Below, in pieces: positions 11,046 to 22,954 of a DNA stretch of 64,000 nucleotides. Source of the DNA: Dryomyza anilis. Taxonomy: Eukaryota > Arthropoda > Insecta > Diptera > Dryomyzidae. Numbering within the stretch: the first letter of the stretch is position 1; every line of letters begins with the position of its first letter. The notes under the pieces were generated by a model. That model did not search any database and was not told the origin of the DNA. It saw only the letters and a list, made by a program, of their open reading frames with translations. Both the position numbers and the translations under genes were made by a program. The stretch is from the NCBI GenBank assembly GCA_951804985.1, contig OX638132.1, positions 10,955,529 to 11,019,528 on the forward strand, given 5' to 3'.

Positions 11046-11800
11046 ATAGGCTCCATTCAATTGCATCCTGCGCCAATGTCCTTTTGCAATAAATTACCGA
11101 GTATCGGTGCGTCTTGATGTTAGGCTATGCACGCTCTTGCTGCTGCTACCTGTTGGATGTCAGAGAAAATTTATTGATTTCCTGCACGAAGTACTTCAAA
11201 TAGGCGTGGGAATTGCGCACCATCGCCATCCGGCGGAAGTTGTTCAACATAAGTTTTGTGCACACGGTAGTCCAACTGTTGTGCATCCTTGTGAACACTC
11301 AATTATGCATTCAGGCTCTTTTACCGTTATTCTTGAGTTTGACGTCAAAAACAACCTCCGTTAATGTTTGCCCCCCCACCCTTCCACTATCTTGTTTTCA
11401 CATTCTATATATCTTATAAATTTCAACCGTATTTGCCAGATTTCATGGACACTTTGATTGAATTGCAACTCATCTATTATTCCGGACACATTTACTCAGA
11501 CGGCACTGCCGTCGATGTCTTATGCCAAGACACTTGGAGAGCTCGTTTTCTGCAAGATTGCGTCCTTTCTACTTCGCATTTGCGTGGGATCGACGCATGG
11601 ACGATATTATATATTCTGGAGTAGAAACGTCTTGCAACATTATTTCTTACATTTTATGTCAAAGAGTGTGGTGTAGCACGACGATTGAATGAGTATGAAG
11701 ATGAGTGCGAAATAAAAGTCAGTGTCAGTTCTAGTGTCTCAGACACTACCACTCTGGAGGCAGAAAGTGTTAATGATACCATTGCACATTAACGAGCCGG
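11046..11800. pseudogene. Unrecognised coding-like patch, probably decayed
   Basis: The base composition is clearly less AT-rich than the surroundings and several frames are open. On the minus strand about 11,160-11,260 reads MLNNFRRMAMVRNSHAYLKY then FVQEINKFS before a GT-containing junction. On the plus strand 11,444-11,622 reads MDTLIELQLIYYSGHIYSDG onward, and 11,680-11,790 reads LNEYEDECEIKVSVSSSVSD and so on to a stop. No one frame runs through, and I do not recognise a family. It may be remnants of transposon or captured gene exons. It abuts MITE copy C. Confidence 0.3.
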
Positions 11801-11913
11801 GACAAGTGTGGCTCTTGATATTGAGATGGTGAATAACTCAATTAGCATGAGCGCAAATGTATGTTATATGCAAAATGTTTTTGGTCGAGCATATGGTCGG
11901 ACAGTAAATTGTT

Positions 11914-12963
11914 ACACTAAAAAGGAAATTTGCTTAAAATACACGAAATCGTTCGTGTATTTTGCGAAAAAACTCGTGAAATTTATACACGAGATATTTT
12001 GTAAAATTTACTTTCGTAAATTTATGATAAAACTACGAACTGTTTATTTTACGAAACTATTCGTAGATTTTATCTATGAAAGCCATTCGTACATAATACG
12101 AAGATCCGTAATTTAGTGAATATTTGTATACCTTTTTACGAATATAGTCGTACATTTTACGAAAGTATTCGTACTTTTGACGATAGCGTTCGTAAATTTA
12201 TGAAACATATCAAAAATTTTACGAATCTGTCGTAAAATACATGATTACTTTGTTAATAAAAACTGACAATGAAAATGACGATTCATAAATATATGAAAAA
12301 TATGAAATATGATACTTTTAACACAAACATAACTCATTTTAAACCTTTTGTATTTATAACTATCTATTTGCGCCCGCAATACCAATTAAATAAAATATTT
12401 TGTTTAAAAAACTCTTGATGAAAATAACGATCTATTCATAAAAATATGAAACATTATGCACTGATTTGATATTTTGCACTTTTAGCACAGAAAACATTTT
12501 AAAACTGTTTATATTTTATAAATATCTACGTACGACTGTAATACCAATTTACATAAGATGCAGCTCCAAGTTGCTATTTGACGCAATTGATTTCTGTTTT
12601 TACAAATGATTCGTAAAAAACACGAATGTTTCGTAAAAATCTACATACAGCCTGAAAATTTACGAAAGTTTATTCGTAAAAATATAGCTCATTCTAAAAT
12701 ATGATATTCTTTCGTAAAAAAAAAAAATAGAAAACAATATAACGAAAGTTTTGTAATTTAAACAAAATGTTCGTAATTTTGTTGTTGTATTAATTTTACG
12801 AATATTTATACGTAATATATACGAAACGTTCGTAAAAAATAATTTGGGAGAAAAATAGAAATTACAAATGATTCGTGTATGCTACGAATAATTCGTGTAT
12901 TTTACGAATTAAAAATTACGAAAACATATATCGTAAAATGTCCTATAAATTATGTTGAGTGTA
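11914..12963 (-). mobile_element. ACGAA-rich MITE, copy C, about 1.05 kb, inverted
   Basis: The most complete copy. It begins TACACTAAAAAGG and ends ATGTTGAGTGTA, TA at each end, and its internal order is the inverse of copy A (ACGAAAGTATTCGTACTTTT then GACGATAGCGTTCG). The apparent reading frame 11808-12116 comes from this repeat. No transposase. Confidence 0.65.
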
Positions 12964-14476
12964 GTAAAGGGTTTTCGGTAAATAATGTATGTATTGATTT
13001 GAGATATTATAAATTGAAATTTATATTTGTACTACTTATTGTAGGTTGTCACAATAATATTCCTTTCTGTGTGCTATCATTTGACTATGAAATGCAACAG
13101 TTTTATTGAATACAATTTAATTGGACATGCATAAAAAAATGCAAATAGTTGAATGCACATAATTGAAAACTGCTTTATGTTGACAGTTCTTTATTTAGTG
13201 CTTCTGCATCTTTTTTTATTATACCCTTAATTCAAGAAACTAACAATTTGCAAGGATGTGGCAGGTTGTTAAATAGATTCATCAAGCTACTTTTGCTGCT
13301 TTTTCAGATTATATCTATTTTTAGAATTCAGTGAAATCGTAAAATGGCGCTTAATTATGTGACACATCCGCGATACTGCGAGTTACTTGGTCCTACTGTA
13401 CTGCGAAACGAATGACTACACTACTCAACAAAACATAATAAAAAAATGTATTTTTTCTTTTAATTGTAAAGACTAATTAAAATATACCAATAAATGATTG
13501 TAGTCAATTATATTTGAATCTACACAGTCTGCGATTCAATTCTACATAGCTTCGAGACTTATTCGAGATGTAGGGGACGGTTTCGAGACTGTTTCATACG
13601 TTCTCGGCCACAATTCTCGTATCGATACACAGATATTGTAACGAGATAATAAAGTTTTCGCGTTACGAGTATTTTTTCTAAATTAAACCGATAGAGAATC
13701 TCTATTCGTATTAAACTCCATGGACAAAACGAATCTATACATGATAAAACATCGTTCACAAATCTACGAATATTAAGAGATATAGAGAAAGGAAATTCAA
13801 AACTTTACAAAAAACCAAAAAATGATTTAAATACCATCTTTTAAACACCATATAAAGTTGGCAAAAACGTATCAATACTTTATTTAAAAAGTCAATTTTT
13901 TTTTTATTTTTAAATTTTACTTTTCTTATTTCAAAATTTCATAATGAAGTCATGAATTTATGAAAAAAAAAAACTTCAATCGATATAACAAAGATGTTTT
14001 CATTAATCTACAATCTTTTTTTGATTGATTAATCGAGAAAATAGCAATGTTATTTTTTGATTTTTCTATTAGCCTATTCACAGTTCATCGTATTTTAGTA
14101 TTTTAGTAACACAGAAACGTCAATTTGTTGTTGCATCCCTTATAAAAGTGAAATACCACAAGTGATGTATTTGAGAGTAGCCCTGAAGCACATTTTTTGG
14201 TGTCGTAAATATTCTTAAATAATGAAAAATTGTCAAATTAAAGACAAATAATGTACATAAAATGTTAATTTATTTCTTTTTCTTTTCAAATCGAGGAATA
14301 TTAATGATAATTACCAAATTTTATAAGAATCCGCTGCATTTATTTGACGAAATATTTTAATTAGCAGACAAGTGGTGCTCACAGTTTAATTGCCGTACTG
14401 TCGTATTCGTACAATATCGTACTAATACCATGAAACTATTAATACGCTATATATTGCTATCAAACTCCGTAATTTC
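12964..14476. other. AT-rich DNA without recognised gene
   Basis: No supported coding region. 13,500-13,790 has CGATATC/TTCGAGAC-type words like the CCCAGTCTG MITE family but is too diverged for clear ends. Confidence 0.35.
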
Positions 14477-15590
14477 CCAGTCCGCCCTGTCTCGGAGACC
14501 TTTCACGCAGAGAAAAAACATGGTTGTGATGATCAGATTTGAAGGGCATTATGGTTTTAGGGGGTTATGGTTGTAAGCAATCATATAATTTGTCCAATAT
14601 GATTCTCAGTGACAATATTGCATACCATAATATCATCTTCAGTGATTATATTATTATTATATCTAAATTACTGAAAAAGCGGATTGAAAGAAATTAAAAA
14701 TAAGACACATGGCCGGACAGCACAAACACGCTTTATGCGTTTGTGTTTTATCGCGCACAAGAACTTTCGCGTAAAGTGCACGTCACCGTCATGAAGTTGA
14801 AAATGCGAGCACACGAGTATACGATGATAACTGAAATTTGTTATACACATTTCTATTAAACACGAGAATTTAATGTAATTTATTTCTATATATATTTATT
14901 TTAAAAAATTATGTTTTAAACATTAGTAAAACACTTCGTAACTGCAAAAAACTCGACTGCTCACCGGCATTGCCAACGTCAAAATGAGTAAGAGAGAGTA
15001 AACATGTCATTAAGTGAGCATTATAAGGTTGTAAATAATAAATAAATATATTATGATCCGTCAATAACATGGTATGATTGGTATTGACAACTTTGTTCGT
15101 AGCAGTCTTTATCGTAATCATAACATGGTTTTTATCAACCATATTTTGGTTTTTCAGAAATACAATCATAAATTGTCTACTATAATATGATTTTAGCGAC
15201 TTTATTATTGTTGAAATAAAATTGAAAATAATATACTTTGATTGTAATAACCCTGTATGATTGTAAAGACCATAGCATGGTTTTTGCGATCATGTCGCAA
15301 CCATATTATTCCTCTGCGTGTTGATGTCTCGAAGCTTTTCTAATTTTAACAATTTTTATATTCGATATCGAAATATTTTTCGCAGCAATATAGAACGGTG
15401 ATCATTTTTATCGTTTCGATTTCGAGAAATTTCTCGTATCGAGAAAACTCCAACAGAACGTTTCGATATCTTCCTACCATGTAGGTGCAATTTACCGCTC
15501 GATATCGCTATGAGAACGGGTCCGATATCGTGTGATTTCTCCATCTACTCGTGACGATATCGAATTTTTAAAGAGCCTGACGGGGTGAGC
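14477..15590 (-). mobile_element. CCCAGTCTG-type MITE, split by another MITE
   Basis: It starts TTTCCCAGTCCGCCCTGTCT, is interrupted at 14504-15320, and resumes with GATGTCTCGAAGC, then GATATCGAAATATTTTTCG and TCGATATCGCTATGAGAACG to about 15,590. Compared with the intact copy at 32533-32930 it is inverted. The far end merges into the diverged SINE. Confidence 0.55.
14504..15320. mobile_element. 817-bp MITE with CACGCAGAG termini
   Basis: The ends are CACGCAGAGAAAAAACATGG and the inverse of CACGCAGAGGAATAATATGG, flanked by TT on both sides (14502-14503, 15321-15322). The interior is full of ATGGTT/AACCAT and ATCATA/TATGAT words. It lies between TCTCGGAGACC and GATGTCTCGAAG of the host MITE. 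The terminal style (CAC..AGAAAAAA, 2-base flank duplication) matches the MITE in the LINE at 22270-22954. Confidence 0.7.
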
Positions 15591-15793
15591 ATTTTTGATA
15601 TGCAATGTTTTACACTCGCAGGTTTATCATTGACTGTAGTAAGCTAGCGTCAAATAGAAAAATAATTTATATGTTTTAATGTTGACAGTCACTGGAATTG
15701 AACCCAGGACCTTTCGACTCGTTGTCGAACACGACACCGACTTTACGACTCGTAGTCCCACGCACTAATCTGTCGAGCCACCGACTCTATGTT
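15588..15793 (-). mobile_element. Diverged tRNA-derived SINE
   Basis: Shares CAATGTTTTAC(A/T)CTCGCAGG, TTGAACCCAGGACCTTTCGA and a decayed CACTAATCTGTCGAGCCACC with the family at 5151 and 54505, on the minus strand. An extra 30-base near-repeat (CGACTCGTTGTCGAACACGA / CGACTTTACGACTCGTAGTC) lies in its tRNA-like part, so it is a related but older or distinct subfamily. Confidence 0.6.
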
Positions 15794-17885
15794 TGTTCGT
15801 ATTAAGAAAAATTAGTACACAGAATATTATATCAAATATGTTCGTAAATATTCTATTAACATCGATTAAATATAAACATTTATGATTACTTATCTATTTT
15901 CAAATTACATACGAATAGTTCTGAATTAGTGCTGTGTTATTTCTGAAATACTCGAAATTCACTCATACTAGGGCATGGAATTGATTACATTAATATGGGC
16001 GGTCGAATTGCCCACTGCATTACAATACTCTAGTTCGAAACTAATTCCAACACTAGTACATTTTTTCATTTTGAAATTGAATTTAAAAGTTAGATTCAAA
16101 TTTATTTTTAAATTATTGTATTTTAAATATTCTATAAGTACGATTTATAAAATTGATACATTTTAAAATTTCAAATTATATTTAAAGAGCTTAAATGAAG
16201 ACATTCACTGGCTTCTTATTCATTCGTTCGAATATGTCTTACTGAGGTTGCACCCTGATTTATGTTATTTTATAATTTCAAATATTTTTAAATATTTTTG
16301 AATTTTAATAAAGCAATGATTTGACGCAAGAGTTTAAATTTATAACCGAATAAATTGCAAATACTACGTTTCAAAATATAATAAAAACAATTTAAAGGCC
16401 AATTGAAAGCAAAAGTCTAGCATTAATCATTTAACATACAGGGTATGAATAAAAAAATCTTTTTTTTTGTTTACATTTTTATCACATTTTTTTGGTTTAC
16501 TCATAATTATTGACCTTCAGCTATCCTTCCAAATGACACTCAAAAAAGAAATTTTATAATAATTATTTCTTTGTCATTGCAACGCAAAATACTCAAGAAT
16601 ATATATATTATATATTTCTGATTGATTACCAAACAGCTTAGAACAAAAAAAAACATTTACAATATTGTTCTTGACTCGCAGTCAATTTGCATCGATGTCA
16701 AAATTTTGAACATGTCAAGTTTCTTTATTTTTCAATCTAATAAATGTGAAAATATGAAAAAATTGTATAATATTTGTTATTTATTTTTAATTTCTAACTA
16801 AATTTCATAGTTCACACAAATGCTTGAATATTTCTATACGTTTTGTTTGTAGTGAAATAATTCCAAAAATTGTTTTTATTACATGGACCAGATTTTGTTT
16901 ACCAACCGAAAAAGTGTGCGATGAACTGCGTCATTTAAAAGTCACGTCGACGTCAATAGTCGCATCGTCATTTTATTATAGTATCTTATGTAGTAAGTAT
17001 CCTGTCTAGTTTACGTGTTTTTCGCGTATTCCGTTGTTTTTCGTTGGAATATTCGTGGTTTTCATTGAATTATATTTCGAAATTCTATTTTTGTGGATTT
17101 CATTCATTGAATGTTTTGCTTGGGATTTTTGTTTATATTTGCAAAAATTTATATATTTATATGTGTATAAATTTTGTAAAAGATGGTGGGAGTTTTTGAT
17201 AAATTATAACAAGTGTTTCGAACAATAACAAGAAATTGAAAATATTCTCTATTTTGTAAATTATAAACCTTGAAATTGAAAGTATAACCTTAACAAAAAC
17301 ACAGTCTGACACTTAATGATATTTTGACATTTTTTTAGTAGAAAAATTTAATTTCCGTTCTAATACATTGTGTAAGTAGTAGAATCAAATTAAATAAATA
17401 AAAATACATTTAAAATTGTAGTCCAACTAATTTAAAACTAATGCAAAAATGTTCTATTTATTTTCTTTGTAATTCATTTTTTTAGTTCGTAAGAAAATAC
17501 GAATCTTCAGTAAAATATATAAAATATTCGTTTATACAGGGTGTTTGATTCATTCATGTCAATAATTCAGGGGGTCATTCGATGACTTAAAAAATATGAA
17601 AATATAAAATAAAAGAATGTCTAATTCTGCACACAGTTTAAGATACTGGGTGTTTAAGAAATGCAAGTTACTGAAATAACCTAGTCAAGAAAATTGATTA
17701 TAAAGTATAATAAAGTGATAAATTAATATCATATTTTTCTAATTTATAAATATAGATCAGTTTATTCTCAGTATTTTCTTACAAATCACAATGATTTTAA
17801 TCTTTCAAAAAATGCTGCAGAAATCACAATCCCCGCCACTGTTTAATTTTTAATAGTAAACCATTCTGAATTTAAATCACTGTGA
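15794..17885. other. AT-rich DNA without recognised gene
   Basis: Open frames at 15975-16166, 16824-17009 and 17034-17228 are short, hydrophobic/AT-driven and unlike known families. 17,490-17,540 has a few TACGAAT words. No RNA gene seen. Confidence 0.4.
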
Positions 17886-18062
17886 ATTAGAGATGGGCAT
17901 GTGAGCGTGATTCAGCGTGATTCACGTGAATCACGCTTGATCACGCGTGATTGTGATTGAATCCTAATTTTGCTCACGTGATTGTGAGTGAGTGTGAGTA
18001 GACCAAAAAATACCGTGAGTGAGTGTGCGTGAGTAAATTTTTTTCGTGAGTGAGTCGAATGT
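17886..18062. repeat. GTGAGTGA/TCACGTGA cluster, hAT-like end
   Basis: TTAGAGATGGGCATGTGAGC is followed by palindromic TCACGTGAATCACGC and TGATCACGCGTGATTG, then repeated GTGAGTGAGTGTG. AGAGATGGGC is a common start for hAT-type elements in flies. No matching right end was found. Confidence 0.5.
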
Positions 18063-19735
18063 TTCATAAAATAAAAAATATCACTTTTAATTTTTTTGAT
18101 TTTCTATATTTTTGCTGAACTACAGAACAAGTAGGGCCACCTTGAACTCAGATGGCTTTGGGAAAGCGACTACCCACTATTCAGAACTATAATAAATCAA
18201 ACCGACCGTCATATACCCACCCCTTCTTCAATTCAGAATAAGTTGCAAGATTTCAGTCAACAATTGATCTAACCACTACAAACAAGCCGTACTTAGTATG
18301 GGCTAGTCAATTTTTGTGGGGTCATGTCAATAGTTTTTGCTTGATTTCATACGACCGTTCATGGAAATAGACATAGAACGCATTTTTTTTTTGTCGATAT
18401 ACCCATTTTTGAAAAAAGTTGAATTTTCAATTTCAACTATACATGATAACTCTGTATTGACTTGCTTTTGTTTATTAAGTTTAGTTTGTTCCAGAGGTTC
18501 ATATGGGGTTCAGTTTTTATTCGAGTTATAAATGTAGTAACCAAAAAAATCGCTTAGTTGTTCACAAAGTCATTCTACCCCGGACTATTCTTTTATTGAT
18601 AATTTTTTTTCCAGAGATCATTTTTCCAGGGACAATTCTCAAAGATTTTACACGAATTCTATACCGGAGAACTATTTTTCGAGGCTATTTTTTGGTTTTT
18701 ATATGAACATCACATCGAAGGTCTTTCACATTTCCATCTCCGTTAAAAATTAAGATATAAGTTATCAAACTCCCTAAAATCATTATTGCGTTTTAAAGAT
18801 GTAGGTTGTAGAGATGCCACGTTCGGTCAACCAATCTCACCAACATATATTGGGAATCTATTGGGAATCTATCAGTGGGAATCTATCAGTATAAATTGGA
18901 AAAAAAATGGGATGATCCTTAACGAAATTTTAAGAAACTCAATGACAATGTCAAATTTTGTATTTTTATTTTTGTAAATTTCAACATTACGGACATTTAA
19001 AAAAAGAAGAAATCATACGGTTCTAAGATGTAATACATCATTGGAAAGGTAATTTAATTATCTATTCGTATTATTGGAACTTCTTTCAAATACAATGATA
19101 ACATTTTCGTATTTATTTCTGAAATGTATGAAAAGGTTCATAAAAATACAATCGATAAATTCGTTAAATTACAATCGATATTCGAAAATATCAACTAAAT
19201 TTATTGCAGTTATAATGTTCGTAATTTGGGGAAGAGAGTTGCTTTAAAAAACATAAAAAATTGTGTAAATAATATAATATATAAAACTATACAACTCATT
19301 AGATAAAAAAAAACACTAAAATAGCGAAACGAAAATATCTTAGGCAATCGCAAGACGCACAATTTTAAATATTTCTAATATATACAATTTTTTTTCAAGT
19401 TCAGACTTAGTTGCGTATGATATCTCTTTGGTAGTGTGTATACACAATAATTTAGTTAGTGTTTATTATACAGAAAAATGTAGTTGTATTAGACAAATGT
19501 TATAACAACATTAATGCAATTAAAGAAATGAAAAATATAAATTAAAAGAAATTCCAAAGTACAAAATCTGCACAATTTCAAAGTTTTCTCGCAGCTATTT
19601 ACATGCACTAAAATCTAAAGTCTAAGATGATGGCAAATACAACACATGAATATTTGGTATTTTTCAATAGTATACCCTTAAAAAAATGGCATAACCTAAA
19701 CATAATACAGCGGGAATCATATAAATGTTTGGAGC
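18063..19735. other. AT-rich DNA without recognised gene
   Basis: 18,570-18,690 has degenerate repeats like TCTACCCCGGACTATTCTTT and TTCTATACCGGAGAACTATT, the inverse of GAAGAATT-type arrays at 10,400-10,530 and 27,070-27,260. 18,850-18,890 has a short direct duplication of TTGGGAATCTATCAGT-like sequence. No gene. Confidence 0.4.
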
Positions 19736-20201
19736 AGTGTGTAAACAAAAGTATTTAAACGTAAGGGGATTGCGTTCAAAGACTCGGGATCCCTTTTTAT
19801 CTACTCAGAATTTCGAGAACGATATCATCGCGCTAGCTGAAACATGGCTAAATAAGAGCTTTTCAAACGTTGAATTATTTGATAATTCATTCAATGTTTT
19901 TTGAAATGATAGATTTGACATCGAAAAATCTCCTGTCGGTGGTGGTTTATTAATAGCAATAAGGAACAATTTAATAAGTTCCTTATTAGAAATTCCAATT
20001 GCTGCTTCATTAGAGCTTATTTGTATTAGGATTGTACTTCACAATACCTGTGTATATGTCTTAAACGCTTACATTCCTCCGAAAAGTAGCGTAGAAGTAT
20101 ATGAGACCTTATCTAAGTCCATCGATTTTGTATTAGAAATGCTTAATAGTTCTGATGATATTATACTTTTAGGTGATTTTAATTTACCAGATTTAATATT
20201 A

Positions 20202-20912
20202 AACCAGTTGGGAAGGTTAGATCACATGGGAAATTTTAAAGTAGGTGTAATTATGATATTTAGGATTATCAAAATTATAGTCGGTCTAAGCCGACTATAA
20301 ATACCCTACACATATGTGTGGTTACCATTCAAAGTGATATATAGGTCACCAGGGTATACGAATCCTGAAAATAACTACAAACATTCAATCGCTGAAGAAT
20401 TTCCATTCATTTGATACCCATATTTACAAATGGGTAGTTGTACCGAATTTTTTTTTGTGAACCACAAGTCTTTTCGCCGGAAAACATTATTATCATGTAT
20501 TTGAGCATGATATCAATATATATTAGACCAAAAAAGTTTACCTAAGCACGTATACATAAAAATTGATCTTTATATGTACATTTCATATGAGGTATTTGAA
20601 CATAAGTGGTCGGATCATAGGTCACAATGGACCGATCTCGCCAATCTCGCCGATCTCGCACATATAGCGTAGGTATATTAGTAATCTAAGTTATAAGTTT
20701 CATTTATATACCTCTTCAATTTTAAAAGTAGAAGGGATTTCAACAGAAAGACGGACATACCGACAGACAGACAGACAGACGGACAGACGGACATCGCTAA
20801 ATCGACTCAGGGGGTCATGTTGATCAAGAATATATATACTTTTCTATACCGGAGATGCTTCCTTCTGGGTGTTACAAACTGAATATACCCTTTCACTCTT
20901 AGTGTAGGGTAT
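20202..20912 (+). mobile_element. mini-me-type element inside LINE endonuclease
   Basis: Starts ACCAGTTGGGAAGGTTAGAT and ends CTTAGTGTAGGGTATAATA. It contains a GACAGACAGACAGACGGACA microsatellite at about 20,756-20,790, then ATCGCTAAATCGACTC and GATCAAGAATATATATACTT. This arrangement matches dipteran mini-me elements, known for the GTCY/GACA microsatellite next to a conserved core. Related copies: 56276-56996 (+), 58482-59230 (-), 55163-55985 (-), 32237-33545 (+). No coding capacity. Confidence 0.75.
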
Positions 20913-22269
20913 AATAACTCTGACGACGACACATATTTCTGTGCGTCTTATTCTATATCATCTGACTATATCATCTGACTTACAACAAGTAAGTTGTATT
21001 ACTAATTGTCTGAAACGACAACTTGACTTAGTATTTACTACAGATAGTAACAATGTTGTAGTAACAAATTCGACGAATGTTCTAATGGACATTGATGCAT
21101 ATCATCCGCCTCTAACAATATTTTATCAATCTGATCAGAGCGAATATCATTAATAGTAAATCTGCAGACAAGGCTTATGAATTTAATTTTAAAAAAGCCA
21201 ACTTTTCATTGTTAAATGAATTGTTGTCTGCTAAAATTGATTTAATATCAGACTATATTAATGTTAATGAACTTGATGTTGCCATAAACTATTTCTACTA
21301 TGAACTCTTTTCTTGCATAGCACTATCTGTACCATATAGCCTTAAGTTCACTAAGATCTCATCGTACCCCTGGTACACTAAGGATTTGAAGATGCTACGT
21401 AACTCTAGGAATAGAGCATGGAATAGATATGTCTGCAGTCAAGACCCAAGTGACCTAGAAACATAGAACAAAATGTTTCTAGAATTCCAGTCTAGATCTA
21501 AAATTCTTCTCACTGAGTATATTGATAAAATGAAGATACAAATTTTATCAGATTCAAAGAAGTTCTGGGGTTTCATCAATACTAAAAAAAAGATCGATGG
21601 TTTTCCAGCTTCTTTTAAAAATAATGATGGATTCACTAGCGACCCTAATGTCATATGTGGCCTATTTGCAAACTTGTTTAAACAATCATTCTCTAATGAT
21701 TCTTTTATAACCGATGTTAATTATTTTGATTACATGCATTCTGCTCCTAAAACTTCATTAGTCTTTATATCATTTTCTCCGGAGCAGATTTTGCGATATA
21801 TTTCGACGATTGATGATGATTTTAGTTCTGAACCAGACGGTATCCCGGCAACAGTTATAAAGAAATGTGGTACTTCGTTATGTAAACCACTTTGTTCTGT
21901 ATTTAATAAATCAATAAATGAAAGTACTTTTCCAATATTTTGGAAAAACTCATTTATAAGCCCAATTTTAAAAAGGGGTGTAAAAATGATGTAAATAACT
22001 ACAGGCCAATCGCTAAATTGTCATCAATACCGAAATTGTTTGAACGTATTGTATATGATCAAGTTAAAAACCACTGTAGAGATGTAATTACCTCACGTCA
22101 GCACGAATTTGTAACCGGAAGATCCACAGTATCTAATCTATTAGACTTCACTTCATTTGCAATAAGTTCAATAGAATTAGGAAAACAAGTCGACTGCATT
22201 TACACAGATTTCAGTAAAGCTTTCGATAAACTTCCTCATAAGTTAATTTTATTCAAACTAAAGGTACTG

Positions 22270-22954
22270 CACAGAAAAAAAATGTACATCATATTGATGA
22301 AATCCGTTCTTTAAACCATGGTTCATTGTATTGAAGAACCATTCATAATATTAATGACTAACGCCATCAATGTTATGAATGCTATCATAAATATGAAGAA
22401 CGCTTGGTAACTGTCGAAAAAGAGTTCTTCAATATGATGACTGTATGTGAAGAATACGTTTCATCATATTAATGAACCAAAACATAAAATACAACATATA
22501 TGTTCATAAATATTGAAAAACATGATTCATACAACCAAATTTCTATCAAAATATGTTTTTTTTCGTTCATTTTTTGCCGTACTTCTCAGTTCTCAAGTAG
22601 TTCTTGTATGTACTTTTATATAATGCTTGCTCGACATGCAAAAATTAGTAAAATGTTTTATAATATATTTATTATAATTACAACTTTTTATTAATAAAAA
22701 GTTATATTTATGAAAAATATATTTTTGAAAAAAATATATATATTTTTTTTTTGAAAATATATTATGAACAAATTCATCAATATGACAATTCAAATTCATT
22801 GTATTGAATATTTTGTTCATATATATAATGAATACATTCATTAATATGCCATTTAATGAACGGTGGTATCAATATGATGAAACTGGTAGTTGGTGAAAAA
22901 ATTCATAATATTTATGAATAAATTCATCATATTGAAGAATTTTTTTTTTCTGTG
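22270..22954. mobile_element. 685-bp MITE inside LINE reverse transcriptase
   Basis: The ends are CACAGAAAAAAAATG and the inverse CACAGAAAAAAAAAATTC, flanked by TG on both sides (22268-22269, 22955-22956). Removing the element and one TG restores the local reading Lys-Val-Leu-Gly-Phe-Pro, so the LINE was coding at this point when hit. The interior is rich in ATGATGAA/TTCATCAT words. No transposase. Confidence 0.8.
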
